Below, piece after piece: positions 52,207 through 61,045 of a stretch of DNA of 64,000 nt (its first letter is position 1; the number at the start of each line of letters is the position of its first letter). The stretch comes from Tsuneonella mangrovi. Its GTDB lineage: Bacteria > Pseudomonadota > Alphaproteobacteria > Sphingomonadales > Sphingomonadaceae. Location of the stretch: NCBI RefSeq assembly GCF_002269345.1, contig NZ_CP022889.1:1178001-1242000 (forward strand), in the 5' to 3' direction. Below the pieces are notes generated by a model. It worked only from the letters and a program-made list of their open reading frames with translations. It made no database searches and was not told where the DNA came from. The position numbers and the translations under genes are program-made.

Positions 52207-53691
52207 TTAGCGGCAAGGCGATTGGCGCGGGTCGCGATACAAAACGACCGTCGAGATCGATCTCGGCGGCGCGATGCGCCCTGCAACGCAGGCTGCATTG
52301 TGGTCGAGATCAGTCGCTACCAAAGCGAATTTCCAGCCTTGAGGTAGGTCCAAATTTCGCGCGACTGGTCCGGCATTCACGTGCACCAAAACGATTCTCT
52401 TACCATCGGGTCCAATCGCGCCCACAGTGTCGGGATCGGCAACCGGCAGGAGCCGAAAGCCCGGGCGAATGAACCGACTGAACTGAGCCATCGCCCAATA
52501 CTTCTTGGTGATCGTGATCCGGTGGTCTTGATCGGAAGGATCTCGCAGGTCAGCTTTGACCAGGCCCCAGTTCGTGCCCTTGCGACCGTCGATAGCGCTG
52601 ATGGTTTCAACAGCCTGCCAGAACACCCACGCTGACGGCTCGAGCCGTTTCAAATCGCGCACAACGTGTTCGGCAAACGCGATCGGAGTGTCCATGCCCT
52701 CGAAGTCTTCCGGTTCCCCGGCAAGCGGCGTATCGTCTTCGCTCATCCACAAGCGAAGTCCCTGCGACCGAGCAATGTCGCGTACCGCAGTCTGGTTCTG
52801 CGTGCCGTAACTATGGACATTGATCTGCCCAATGTCCTGGCGCGCCTCTTCCGGATATGCCTCCCAGTCTTTGACGAACAACTGTGAGCTGGTCTCGTCG
52901 GGTGCGGCCACTACTGTTGACAGGCCGCGATGCTTCAGTGCGTCGGCCGTCGCCATGATCATGCGGGCTTGGCTGGCCGGATCCCAATGCGATCCCTCCT
53001 GGGTGTTGCTCGCATGCCAGTAGTTCGTGCCCGGCTCATTCACCGGAGATAGTGTGCGAAATCGGATCCCGTCTCGCTCCTGCAGCTGCTGAACTACGGT
53101 GGCGAGATAGTCGGCGAACTTTCCCTCAAAGCCCGGACGAAGGTTGTCTTCGTCACCCTTCTCGTTTCCTGAAACTCGACCCGATATGGTCATGAAATAC
53201 GGCGGCGAATTGGAGAACGCTTCGAAGATCGGATGATCGACCCGCCGTTTGATTGCGCCGAGCCACCAGCGTTGGTTGGTATCGGCGTGCCAGTCCCACA
53301 TTGACGGATCGGCAGGGTCCCACCAATCCTTACCCGTAGTGCCAGCCGGTCGCTTCCAGAACCCAGGGACAGCGGCCCCGACCCTCATGCAGTCCGATGT
53401 GTCGGGAGAATTGCCGCCACCAATATTATAGCGCGCGATGTTCCAGCCGAGACCGCTAGGGCCGTAGAAGAGATCTGCGAGCCGCTCTCGCTCCGGTTCA
53501 GGCCAACCGCCCGTGACGTTCGCGAACCACGCCAGCGCTGTGCCCCAACCCTCGAACACCGGCCCACGATGTGCGAGGTCGGGACTGAGGTCGATTTCGA
53601 CAACACGATCGGGCCTAGCCGGTGCCTCGGCTAAGCTCGTGGCAGGCAATCCCAGCAATACAATCAGTGCAGCAGCGATCGCCAACTTCAT
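52207..53691 (-). CDS. GH30 family endo-beta-1,6-galactanase-like hydrolase
   Basis: Exported hydrolase of 494 residues. The signal peptide is MKLAIAAALIVLLGLPATSLA. The family opening is FEGWGTALAWFANVTGGW with LGWNIARYNIGGG; the acid/base is E219 in SPVNEPG and the nucleophile E318 in LWMSEDD. This sequence style is that of GH30 subfamily 5, whose described activity is endo-beta-1,6-galactanase. It would cut the 1,6-galactan side chains of arabinogalactan proteins. The start is ATG 53691, overlapping the GH27 stop by four bases; the frame is open to 53775. Last gene of the dgoK operon. Confidence 0.84.
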   Translation of the reverse strand: MKLAIAAALIVLLGLPATSLAEAPARPDRVVEIDLSPDLAHRGPVFEGWGTALAWFANVTGGWPEPERERLADLFYGPSGLGWNIARYNIGGGNSPDTSDCMRVGAAVPGFWKRPAGTTGKDWWDPADPSMWDWHADTNQRWWLGAIKRRVDHPIFEAFSNSPPYFMTISGRVSGNEKGDEDNLRPGFEGKFADYLATVVQQLQERDGIRFRTLSPVNEPGTNYWHASNTQEGSHWDPASQARMIMATADALKHRGLSTVVAAPDETSSQLFVKDWEAYPEEARQDIGQINVHSYGTQNQTAVRDIARSQGLRLWMSEDDTPLAGEPEDFEGMDTPIAFAEHVVRDLKRLEPSAWVFWQAVETISAIDGRKGTNWGLVKADLRDPSDQDHRITITKKYWAMAQFSRFIRPGFRLLPVADPDTVGAIGPDGKRIVLVHVNAGPVARNLDLPQGWKFALVATDLDHNAACVAGRIAPPRSISTVVLYRDPRQSPCR

Positions 53692-55055
53692 GACAGGCGA
53701 TAGAGCACCGAGCCATGCGGGACGATTTCCGCCTCGACGCGACGGTCCGCTCCGCCAATCTGTTCGCGTTGCCACAAGTCTCGCACGGTCACGCTTCGCT
53801 CGATGCCCAGAAATTTCAGATCCACGCCCACCCGCCGAGTGCTATCACTCGGATTGAACATCGCAAGATAATGATCGCCGTTGGTCGCGCGCGCCCGCCA
53901 GATACGAGCCACATCGTCCAAGAACATTGGGCAGTTAGACGTTGATTGCTGGCTGACGGCAACGACCTCAGGATTGGTCAGCAATGCCTTGGTCGCTTCG
54001 TCGAGGTGGCGAAGGTCACCACCCATAATCAGTGGTGAGCGCGCAATCGCCCATAAGGTCATCAGTGTTTGTTGCTCGTCCGGGGTGAATTTGGTGTCCC
54101 TTTGACCCAAATGCAGCCTTCCGAGCGGCAGCATGTCGGCATCAGGCCACGATCCGGGGCCCATGTACCGGTTCCAGTTTTCAAGCCGCGTGAACTGGGC
54201 CGAAAGCATCGACCATTCATCCCAGAAGTCATCCGAAATACGCCACATCTGCGCGAACTTCTGGGCATGCGCTCCGCGCGCGACTGGGGTCTCGCCGGGC
54301 GACATGCTGAGGATCATCGGTCTGCCTGTCTTGCCTATCGCACGATGGATTGCCTCGATCTCGGGAGCGTGTGCATCGAATGGACGAGACAAGTCGTCGA
54401 CCTTGACGAAATCGACGCCCCACGATGCCAGCAATGCGAAGACGCTGTCGTAGTACGCTTGCGCACCCGGCTTCGTCATGTCGACACCGTACATGTCGGG
54501 GTTCCAAGAACAGGTGCTGGTGGTGTCGGAGACAGCCTGAGCCGTTGTTTTCGTCCCGAAGACCGGCAGGTTGCGTTCGACCGCAAGCCGCGGAATGCCT
54601 CGCATCAAATGCACTCCGAACCGTAGTCCCAAGGCGTGCACGCTTTGAGCGAGGGGGCCAAAACCTTTCCCGCCCTTGCTCGACGGAAAACGATTGGGCG
54701 CGGGCAACAGCCGACCGAAGCGATCCATGGTCGGCAACGGTTTCGCATCGTAGTCGTAACTCGATGCATTGGGCTCGTACCACTGGATATCGACCGTAAA
54801 GACATCGTAACCCGCCGGCAGCAATTCCCGCGCCATAATGCTCGCCTGTTCACGAGCTTCGACTTCGGTGATGGTGGTGGCGAAACTGTTCCAGCTGTTC
54901 CAACCCATTGGCGGCGTCGGTGCGAGCAAGTCACCTTGAGTGCTGGCACTCGCATGTGCGGGTATGGGTCTTCCGGCGGCCAGGGTCGTCCCGGCGGCAA
55001 GTCCGGCCGAACTGCCCAGCAAAGTCCGACGGGTAAGGCCCTCGCCCTTGGTCAT
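53688..55055 (-). CDS. GH27 family alpha-galactosidase-like enzyme, Tat-exported
   Basis: Hydrolase of 455 residues. The N-terminus LTRRTLLGSSAG with a hydrophobic run is a twin-arginine signal, so it folds before export. The GH27 opening is PPMGWNSWNSF (49-59); the nucleophile is D220 in VDFVKVDDLS and the acid/base Asp is in RISDDFWD (R272, D275-276). GH27 also contains beta-L-arabinopyranosidases, which would equally suit arabinogalactan. Four-base overlaps join it to gal upstream and GH30 downstream. Confidence 0.87.
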   Translation of the reverse strand: MTKGEGLTRRTLLGSSAGLAAGTTLAAGRPIPAHASASTQGDLLAPTPPMGWNSWNSFATTITEVEAREQASIMARELLPAGYDVFTVDIQWYEPNASSYDYDAKPLPTMDRFGRLLPAPNRFPSSKGGKGFGPLAQSVHALGLRFGVHLMRGIPRLAVERNLPVFGTKTTAQAVSDTTSTCSWNPDMYGVDMTKPGAQAYYDSVFALLASWGVDFVKVDDLSRPFDAHAPEIEAIHRAIGKTGRPMILSMSPGETPVARGAHAQKFAQMWRISDDFWDEWSMLSAQFTRLENWNRYMGPGSWPDADMLPLGRLHLGQRDTKFTPDEQQTLMTLWAIARSPLIMGGDLRHLDEATKALLTNPEVVAVSQQSTSNCPMFLDDVARIWRARATNGDHYLAMFNPSDSTRRVGVDLKFLGIERSVTVRDLWQREQIGGADRRVEAEIVPHGSVLYRLS

Positions 55056-55993
55056 TCGTGGAATTCCTCGACCGAGGTAATTGCGCCGCAGAGAAATGCG
55101 TCTGCGACGAGCCGCAGCGGGCTTACGTCGACATCCGAAATTCCGGCGCGGATCAGCGCAAGGAAGCGCCGATAGATCCCGGGGTATTCTCCGGCGAGAT
55201 CGCCCTCTTCGGCATGGACTTGCTCACCGCCAATGAACAGCTCGGCTCCGCCTTTGGCGAGCCGCAATTCGCCGCCATCGGTGTCGACGAATATATCCCA
55301 ATGCTGCGGCCCCTCCTGGCGGAAATCGAGATCCATATCGATCGTCACATCCCGTCGATCACGCAATGTCATTTGCGCGGCGATCGGAGCGCCGAGGTTC
55401 GACGGAAATTGCAGGGCTGAAGATTCCACGAACAGCGGCCGAGGAAGAATGCGGGTAATGATCGAAAGCGCATTGATGCCAGGGTCGAAGACCCCGAACC
55501 CGCCCGATTTCCAGATCCATGCCTGACCGGGGTGCCAGACACGTACATCTTCACGCCACACAATCCGCGCGCTGCGGATTGTCTTGTCGGCCAGCCAGGC
55601 AGTTGCCGGCTCGACCCCGCGCGCGAATTGCGAATGCCAGGCGGTGAAGAGCGTCAACTTCCGTTCAGCGGCAGACTCACGAAGCGCCACAACCTCTGCT
55701 AGGGTAGCACCAGGGGGCTTCTCGAGAAGCACGTGCCAGCCCTGATCAAGCGCCTGTTGCGCTACATCATGGCGCACTTGCGGCGGCGTGCAGACCGATA
55801 CTGCATCGACCTCGATTCCGCTTGCCACCAACTCTTCTATGCTGCGGAAGAACGGCAGATCTGGTTCGCCCTCTCCCGCGCGATCGACCGTCGCAACAAG
55901 GTCGAATGCCTTGCTTTTGGCAACCGCGGGTAAATGCTGGTCATGGGCGATCTTGCCCAAACCGACGATGGCAAGTTTGACAGGAGCAGTCAT
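55052..55993 (-). CDS. gal: D-galactose/L-arabinose 1-dehydrogenase (Gfo/Idh/MocA family)
   Basis: Cytosolic NAD(P)-dependent oxidase of aldoses at C1, 313 residues. The Rossmann motif is GLGKIAHDQHLPA, the catalytic-region motif is EKPPGATL, and the segments WREDVRVWHPGQAWIW and GGFGVFDPGINALSI match the Pseudomonas fluorescens galactose dehydrogenase closely as I remember it. L-arabinose has the same configuration at the relevant carbons, and enzymes of this group often accept both sugars. ATGA overlaps join it to araD1 and GH27. The product lactone would go to the SMP-30 enzyme at 60161. Confidence 0.88.
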   Translation of the reverse strand: MTAPVKLAIVGLGKIAHDQHLPAVAKSKAFDLVATVDRAGEGEPDLPFFRSIEELVASGIEVDAVSVCTPPQVRHDVAQQALDQGWHVLLEKPPGATLAEVVALRESAAERKLTLFTAWHSQFARGVEPATAWLADKTIRSARIVWREDVRVWHPGQAWIWKSGGFGVFDPGINALSIITRILPRPLFVESSALQFPSNLGAPIAAQMTLRDRRDVTIDMDLDFRQEGPQHWDIFVDTDGGELRLAKGGAELFIGGEQVHAEEGDLAGEYPGIYRRFLALIRAGISDVDVSPLRLVADAFLCGAITSVEEFHE

Positions 55994-56985
55994 AGGACTT
56001 TGACCTCCACCGCAGTTTGCTCCGCTTGCGCAAGGCGATTTCGCACCGGCAACGCGAAGGGAGCGGCAGATATCTCGAATTCGTCACCGATCCGCGTACT
56101 CACGCCATCTGCGAACGAGAGGGTCGCTGTGCCGAAGAAGTGTACGTGAATGTCTCCCGGACCTCGGAAGCCGGCATATTTGAAATGGTGGGCTTCTAGG
56201 TTGGCGAGGCTGTGTGACATATTGTCTTCGCCGGTCAGGAAAGGCTTCTCCCAAATGCACTTTCCGCCCCGGTAGATCCGGCTGGTGCCGCGAATGTCTT
56301 GCGGAACTTCGCTTAGCAGGAGCTCCGCTCCCAAAGCAGCCGGGCGAAGTTTTGAATGCGCGAGCCAGAGGTAATTGTGGCGCTCAGTAATGTGATCGCT
56401 GAATTCGTTCGCCAGTGCTATACCAAGCCGGAAGGGGGTCCCGTCGTCGCCGATCAAATAGATGCCGGCCAATTCTGGCTCTTCGCTTCCGTCGAGCGCA
56501 AAGCCAGGCGAAGTCAGGTTGTCGCGCGGTCCAACCAGTGTCTGGCCATCGCCTTTGAAGAACCATTCGGGTTGCTGGCCGGATTCACCCGCAACAGGTT
56601 TTCCGCCCTCAACCCCTTCGAGAAACATCTTCATCGAGTCGGTCTGGCTGTCGCTATCGGCCATTGCCTTGTGCATCTTGTCGCGGCCCTCGGCGGAACC
56701 GAGATGGGTCAGCCCTGTGCCTGTCATCAGCAAGTGCGCGGGATCTTCGTGATCGATCGCCGGCAGAAGATGCCCAGCCTCAAGTTCTGCCGCCAGGTCA
56801 ACCTTTTCGCTCGCGCGATATTCGCGCGCCAAGTCCAACAGGCTGCGGTGCGAAGAAATAGCCTCGCCGGCCAGTTCCCGCGTAGTGTGCGGCCCGGACA
56901 GGATCGATGCCGCGCCATCTTCAGCGAGGATCAATCGCCGAGCGCCGTCGTCGGCGCGATGTTGGATCAGGCGTGCGTGGGTCAT
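55990..56985 (-). CDS. araD1: AraD1-type 2-keto-3-deoxy-L-arabonate dehydratase (FAH superfamily)
   Basis: A 331-residue enzyme of the fumarylacetoacetate-hydrolase fold, of the GguC/AraD1 group. It begins ARLIQHRADDGARRLILAED, and the catalytic half has NEFSDHITERHNYLWLAHSK and GDIHVHFFGTATLSFADG. The expected step is 2-keto-3-deoxy-L-arabonate to alpha-ketoglutarate semialdehyde, which the dehydrogenase at 58544-60076 would then oxidise. The activity of the group is taken from its annotation and context. The start is ATG 56985, overlapping the dgoA stop by four bases; the longer open frame to 57462 is antisense to nothing useful and covers dgoA. Confidence 0.82.
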   Translation of the reverse strand: MTHARLIQHRADDGARRLILAEDGAASILSGPHTTRELAGEAISSHRSLLDLAREYRASEKVDLAAELEAGHLLPAIDHEDPAHLLMTGTGLTHLGSAEGRDKMHKAMADSDSQTDSMKMFLEGVEGGKPVAGESGQQPEWFFKGDGQTLVGPRDNLTSPGFALDGSEEPELAGIYLIGDDGTPFRLGIALANEFSDHITERHNYLWLAHSKLRPAALGAELLLSEVPQDIRGTSRIYRGGKCIWEKPFLTGEDNMSHSLANLEAHHFKYAGFRGPGDIHVHFFGTATLSFADGVSTRIGDEFEISAAPFALPVRNRLAQAEQTAVEVKVL

Positions 56986-57614
56986 GTCAGTTTCCTTACG
57001 GCGCGGACAAGCGCCTCGGCATCTGCGGCGACCGTCGCCGCGTCCTTGCCTGGCTTGTAGAGATTGGAACCAAGCCCGAAGCCGTCGGCGCCGACGTCGC
57101 GCCAGCTTTGCATCGTGGTTTCGGAAATGCCCCCCACTGCGAGCACCTTGGTGCCCTGAGGCAGCACCGCGCGCTGCGCTTTGAGCATGGCGGGCGATGC
57201 GCCGTCGGCGGGAAACAGCTTGAGCGCACTGGCCCCGCTGGAAAGCGCCGCGAAGGCCTCGCTTGAAGTATAGTAGCCCGGCAGACTGACCATCCCGGCA
57301 GCCAGGGTCGCTTTGATCACCGCCGTATCGACATTGGGCGAAACGATGAATTGGCAGCCGACCGATGCAACCTCGGCGACCTGTGCAGGAGTCAGGACCG
57401 TACCGGCGCCGATCATGGCTCTGCCAGCCAAGGCTTCTGCGAGGATGCCGATCGACTTGCACGGGTCTGGCGAGTTGAGCGGAACTTCAATGAGAGTGAA
57501 ACCGGCTTCGACCAGAGCCTCGCCAATGGCCGGCGCTTCGGCAGGCGTGAGCCCACGGAGTATGGCGACAAGCGGGCAAGCAGCGAATGCTCTTTCGAAT
57601 TGAGCGTGGTTCAT
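56982..57614 (-). CDS. dgoA: 2-dehydro-3-deoxy-6-phosphogalactonate aldolase
   Basis: Class I aldolase of the KHG/KDPG family that splits KDPGal into pyruvate and glyceraldehyde 3-phosphate, the last step of the De Ley-Doudoroff route. It has 210 residues. The general base E43 lies in LIEVPLNSP and the Schiff-base lysine K132 in ALKLFPADG; GAGTVLTPAQV and VAVGGIS-type phosphate loops are present. The start ATG 57614 shares four bases with the dgoK stop. Confidence 0.94.
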   Translation of the reverse strand: MNHAQFERAFAACPLVAILRGLTPAEAPAIGEALVEAGFTLIEVPLNSPDPCKSIGILAEALAGRAMIGAGTVLTPAQVAEVASVGCQFIVSPNVDTAVIKATLAAGMVSLPGYYTSSEAFAALSSGASALKLFPADGASPAMLKAQRAVLPQGTKVLAVGGISETTMQSWRDVGADGFGLGSNLYKPGKDAATVAADAEALVRAVRKLT

Positions 57615-58489
57615 TGCGCGCTTTCCCAAATTGCATGGATGCCCGCAGCAAATGAGGCTTGTGAGTCGATTGGAACGGTGCGGCCACCTGCATATTCAAT
57701 GGCCTGCGCATAGAGGGCGGCCAGAGAGCCCGAAGCCAGAAGGAACACGTCATTACCATCAATATCGTTGCGTGCCGCAACATCGGAACCGATAAGCATC
57801 CCACTGACATAGGAAGCGGCTTCGCTGCGATCCATCAGGCCCAGCAAGCATGACGCGCGAGCCGAAAAAAGTGCAGTCACGAGATCGCAGGCAGCTCGGC
57901 TTCGTTTCAGGCCTGCGCTGAAGGCCGGACCGATCGCGGGTTCACCAACGATCATTTCGGACAGGATCGAATGCTGCCGGAGCAATGAATACAATTCACC
58001 TGTCATCGCCGTCGCAAAGGTCTCGATCCGGCCGCCGCTGACCTTGATCCACTTATTGTGCGTGCCCGGTTGGCAGAAGAGCCCATCTTCGGGGACCAAT
58101 CCCGCGGCCAATGCGCCAAACACCTGTACTTCTTCTCCGCGCATGACGTCTGCATGACCGACGACCCGCTGTGCAACCCCGGGAACAAGAAAGACGTTCT
58201 CGCCACAGTCGGTGACCATTTCTGCGAGCGTCGACAATTCTATCGGTGCACTGCAATAGGGTACCTCGCGCCAGCCTCGGCTCGAACCGACCATGCCTGC
58301 CGCAATGATAGGGAATGCACCGAAGCGTTCGCGAATTGCAGAGAATTCTCCGGAGTATGCCATGGCGGACATTGCCAGAACCCCGCGATCATCGCGTTCG
58401 CTACGCACAACAAGCCCATCCGCGCGCATCAGATAGATGCGGCGATTGGTCGTACCCCAGTCGATAGCGATGTAATCACCGCCAGACAC
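57611..58489 (-). CDS. dgoK: 2-dehydro-3-deoxygalactonokinase
   Basis: Phosphorylates 2-keto-3-deoxy-galactonate at O6. It has 292 residues; the ATPase fold opens with YIAIDWGTTNRRIYLM, followed by GMVGSSRGWREVPYC, VPGVAQRVVGHADVMRGEE and FCQPGTHNKWI, all typical of DgoK. First gene of the coupled run dgoK-dgoA-araD1-gal-GH27-GH30. Its own operator-like site lies 24 bases upstream, in the 54-base gap after the aldehyde dehydrogenase gene, so it can be driven separately from that gene. Confidence 0.94.
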   Translation of the reverse strand: MSGGDYIAIDWGTTNRRIYLMRADGLVVRSERDDRGVLAMSAMAYSGEFSAIRERFGAFPIIAAGMVGSSRGWREVPYCSAPIELSTLAEMVTDCGENVFLVPGVAQRVVGHADVMRGEEVQVFGALAAGLVPEDGLFCQPGTHNKWIKVSGGRIETFATAMTGELYSLLRQHSILSEMIVGEPAIGPAFSAGLKRSRAACDLVTALFSARASCLLGLMDRSEAASYVSGMLIGSDVAARNDIDGNDVFLLASGSLAALYAQAIEYAGGRTVPIDSQASFAAGIHAIWESAQ

Positions 58490-58512
58490 CGCAAACTCCC
58501 ACTGCCGCTTAT

Positions 58513-58523
58513 TTGTAAGACAA
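58513..58523 (-). promoter_or_regulatory. operator-like palindrome, site 7 (dgoK operon)
   Basis: TTGTAAGACAA, a variant that keeps TTGT-n3-ACAA with one changed inner base, 24 bases before the dgoK ATG. Confidence 0.55.
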
Positions 58524-58543
58524 TAACGAAGTCCTCGATGGCG

Positions 58544-60076
58544 TCAAGCAGGATTCCCATCGAGCAGTTTGGGAACATCGCTTCCATCGCGCAGCTCGGG
58601 CGCAAGCAGGCTGGCAGGAATATCCTGATAGCAAACCGGGCGCAGGAAGCGCTCGATCGCCAGTGTCCCGACCGATGTCGTTCTCCCATCTGAAGTCGCC
58701 GGGAATGGGCCGCCGTGGACCATGGCATGAGCCACTTCCACCCCCGTTGGCCAGCCGTTCGCCAGGATCCGACCGCAAGTCACCTCCAGAATCGGTAGAA
58801 GCGCGCGCGCATCCTCGATGTCGGCATCTTCAAGATGGAGCGTAGCCGTGAGCTGGCCCTCCATTGCCGTGAGCACGGCCTTCATTTCGGCCAGGCTCGT
58901 GCAACGTACGACAAGAGAAGAAGCCCCGAAGACTTCCTCGGCTAGGCCGGGTTGCGCAATGATGTCATGAGCAGCGACGGAAAACAGCTGCGCTGCCGAA
59001 CAGGTCGTACCATCGCCTTCCTTCCCGGTTGCGACGACAATTGTTTCAGCCTCTTCGGCAAGCCGTGCGCGACCAGCATCGTACGCCGCGCGGATGCCGG
59101 TCGTCAGCATGGTCTGCGGTTCATTGCCTGACAATGCGTTGCTCGCAGCCCTTATGAATGCCTCGAGCCCCTCGCCTTCTATTGCCAGCACCACCCCGGG
59201 GTTTGTGCAAAACTGGCCGGCGCCGAGCGTCAGCGAACCAACGAATGCGGTGCCCAACTCGGCCCCTCGTGCAGCCAATGCCGCTGGCAAGAGGATGACT
59301 GGGTTCACACTCGACATTTCGGCATATACGGGGATTGGGACTGGCCTCTGCTGAGCGATCCGGCACAATGCCAGCCCGCCCCCTCGCGACCCTGTAAAGC
59401 CGACGGCGGCAATGCGTGGATCGTTCACCAAGGCTTCGCCCAACTCGTTTCGGGGACCGCGTACATGGCCGAAAACACCGTCAGGCATGCCGGTCTTTTC
59501 TGCAGCGCGCACGATCGCCTCCGCAACCATAGAATCGGTTCCTGGATGAGCCGGATGACCTTTGACGACCACCGGGCAGCCAGCGGCCAGTGCCGATGCA
59601 GTGTCCCCTCCGGCAGTCGAAAATGCGAGCGGGAAGTTGGAAGCACCGAAAACGGCCACCGGACCTACTGGAATCATTCGCATCCGCAGATCAGGACGCG
59701 GCAAAGGCTGGCGATCGGGCATTGCCGGATCGATCCGCACGCCGCGCCAGCGATCTGCCCGCACGACTTGGGCGAATAACCGCAATTGATTGACCGTGCG
59801 GCCGCGCTCGCCAGTCAGGCGCGCTAGCGGCAGGCCGCTCTCGATGACGGCCCGTTCGAGCAGAGCATCGCCGAGCGCCATGATCTCGTCACCGATCGCT
59901 TCGAGGAACAGGGCACGTGATTCTGAAGGTATGGCGCGGAAGCTGTCGAATGCAGCTTCGGCTGCAGAACAAGCCGCAGCCACGTGGTCCAGCGAGCTGA
60001 CGCTGAATTCGGGCTCGATCGGTTGGCCTGTCGCAGCTGCGTAGCCGCGAAACGCTTTCAGATTGACCTGCTCCAT
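58544..60076 (-). CDS. alpha-ketoglutarate semialdehyde dehydrogenase (aldehyde dehydrogenase family)
   Basis: NAD(P)-dependent aldehyde dehydrogenase of 510 residues. The catalytic Cys is C290 in GAGQFCTNPG and the general-base Glu is E253 in VYAEMSSVNPV; the cofactor region has VAVFGASNFPLAFS and VGFTGSRGGG. This spelling of the motifs matches the sugar-acid type KGSA dehydrogenases. The product is alpha-ketoglutarate, the end of non-phosphorylating L-arabinose oxidation. The start is ATG 60076 with GAGA upstream; ATG 60088 is in frame. Divergent from the SMP-30 gene with a shared operator-like site. Confidence 0.87.
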   Translation of the reverse strand: MEQVNLKAFRGYAAATGQPIEPEFSVSSLDHVAAACSAAEAAFDSFRAIPSESRALFLEAIGDEIMALGDALLERAVIESGLPLARLTGERGRTVNQLRLFAQVVRADRWRGVRIDPAMPDRQPLPRPDLRMRMIPVGPVAVFGASNFPLAFSTAGGDTASALAAGCPVVVKGHPAHPGTDSMVAEAIVRAAEKTGMPDGVFGHVRGPRNELGEALVNDPRIAAVGFTGSRGGGLALCRIAQQRPVPIPVYAEMSSVNPVILLPAALAARGAELGTAFVGSLTLGAGQFCTNPGVVLAIEGEGLEAFIRAASNALSGNEPQTMLTTGIRAAYDAGRARLAEEAETIVVATGKEGDGTTCSAAQLFSVAAHDIIAQPGLAEEVFGASSLVVRCTSLAEMKAVLTAMEGQLTATLHLEDADIEDARALLPILEVTCGRILANGWPTGVEVAHAMVHGGPFPATSDGRTTSVGTLAIERFLRPVCYQDIPASLLAPELRDGSDVPKLLDGNPA

Positions 60077-60093
60077 CGAATCTCTCATATAAT

Positions 60094-60104
60094 TAGTCAG
60101 ACAA
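60094..60104. promoter_or_regulatory. operator-like palindrome, site 8 (between KGSA dehydrogenase and SMP-30 genes)
   Basis: TAGTCAGACAA, one change from the perfect TTGTC-n-GACAA, 18 bases before the leftward ATG and 57 before the rightward ATG, so it could control both genes. Confidence 0.6.
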
Positions 60105-60160
60105 TAGGGTGTATATATGGGCGGAAGCGTGCTTTCGCAACCCACAGGGAGGCATCTGCG

Positions 60161-61045
60161 ATGACGCAGGTATGGAATGTTTGGGAAGGCGCAGCGACAC
60201 TTGGCGAAGGTCCGGTGTGGGATACCCAGCGCAACCAGTTGTGGTTCGTTGACATCAAGCAGCGCAAAATCCACCGCTTTGACCCGTGCGCCAAAGCGGT
60301 CCGGTCGTGGGACGCTCCCGGTCAGATCGGCTGGGTATTGCCTGCGGCTGACGGGACGCTGATTGCTGGGTTACAACAAGGGTTGGCGCGATTCGATCCG
60401 AATGACGGTAGTTTCGAAGTGTTTGCCGAAGTCGAGCCAGAACAGCCAAGCAACCGACTCAACGATGCCACCGTCGGGCCCGACGGAACGATCTGGTTCG
60501 GCTCCATGGATGACGGAGAAGAAAACGATTCCGGGCGGTTCTACCGCTGGAACGGCAAGTCGGTCCGTCCGGTCGACCTCGAACCAGTCTGCATCACCAA
60601 CGGGCCGGCCCTGAGCCCCGATGGCAGGAAACTCTATCACGTCGACACGGCGGGTGGGGTCATCAATGTCGCGACCCTCGATGAAGCGGGCAAAGTGTTA
60701 GAGAATCGTGAGTTTGCCCGGATTGATCCTGCTGATGGCCATCCCGATGGCTGCATCGTCGATTCGCGCGGCAACGTCTGGGTCGGACTATGGGGCGGCT
60801 GGCGCGCCAGACTCTATTCGCCCGACGGAACAGTTCTTCAGGAAGTGAAGCTTCCGGCTTCCAACGTGACCAAGATCGCGCTGGGAGGAAAGGACCTTAC
60901 GACTGCGTACGCGACCACGGCGCGTGCGGGATTGAGTGAGGAAGAACTCGCGGGGCAGCCCGAAGCTGGCAGCTTGTTCGCATTTAAGGTCGATGTGCCC
61001 GGGCTGTGCATTCAGCCAGCCAACGTAGCGACCTCGGTCAACTGA
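60161..61045 (+). CDS. SMP-30/gluconolactonase family sugar lactonase
   Basis: Six-bladed propeller lactonase of 294 residues, presumably opening galactono- and arabinono-lactone made by gal. The metal ligands fit: Glu in LGEGPVWD, Asn in NRLNDATVGPDG, Asn/Asp in ITNGPALSPDG and HPDGCIVDSRGNVWVGLWGG. AGGGAGG sits about eight bases before ATG 60161. No signal peptide, so it is cytosolic like gal. Its 3' end overlaps the convergent GH127 gene by eight bases. Confidence 0.9.
   Translation: MTQVWNVWEGAATLGEGPVWDTQRNQLWFVDIKQRKIHRFDPCAKAVRSWDAPGQIGWVLPAADGTLIAGLQQGLARFDPNDGSFEVFAEVEPEQPSNRLNDATVGPDGTIWFGSMDDGEENDSGRFYRWNGKSVRPVDLEPVCITNGPALSPDGRKLYHVDTAGGVINVATLDEAGKVLENREFARIDPADGHPDGCIVDSRGNVWVGLWGGWRARLYSPDGTVLQEVKLPASNVTKIALGGKDLTTAYATTARAGLSEEELAGQPEAGSLFAFKVDVPGLCIQPANVATSVN

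Noticed and set aside
56986-57462. N-terminal extension of AraD1 to 490 residues
   Set aside because: It lies over dgoA in another frame and is Arg/Gly-rich without homology; ATG 56985 forms the usual ATGA overlap.
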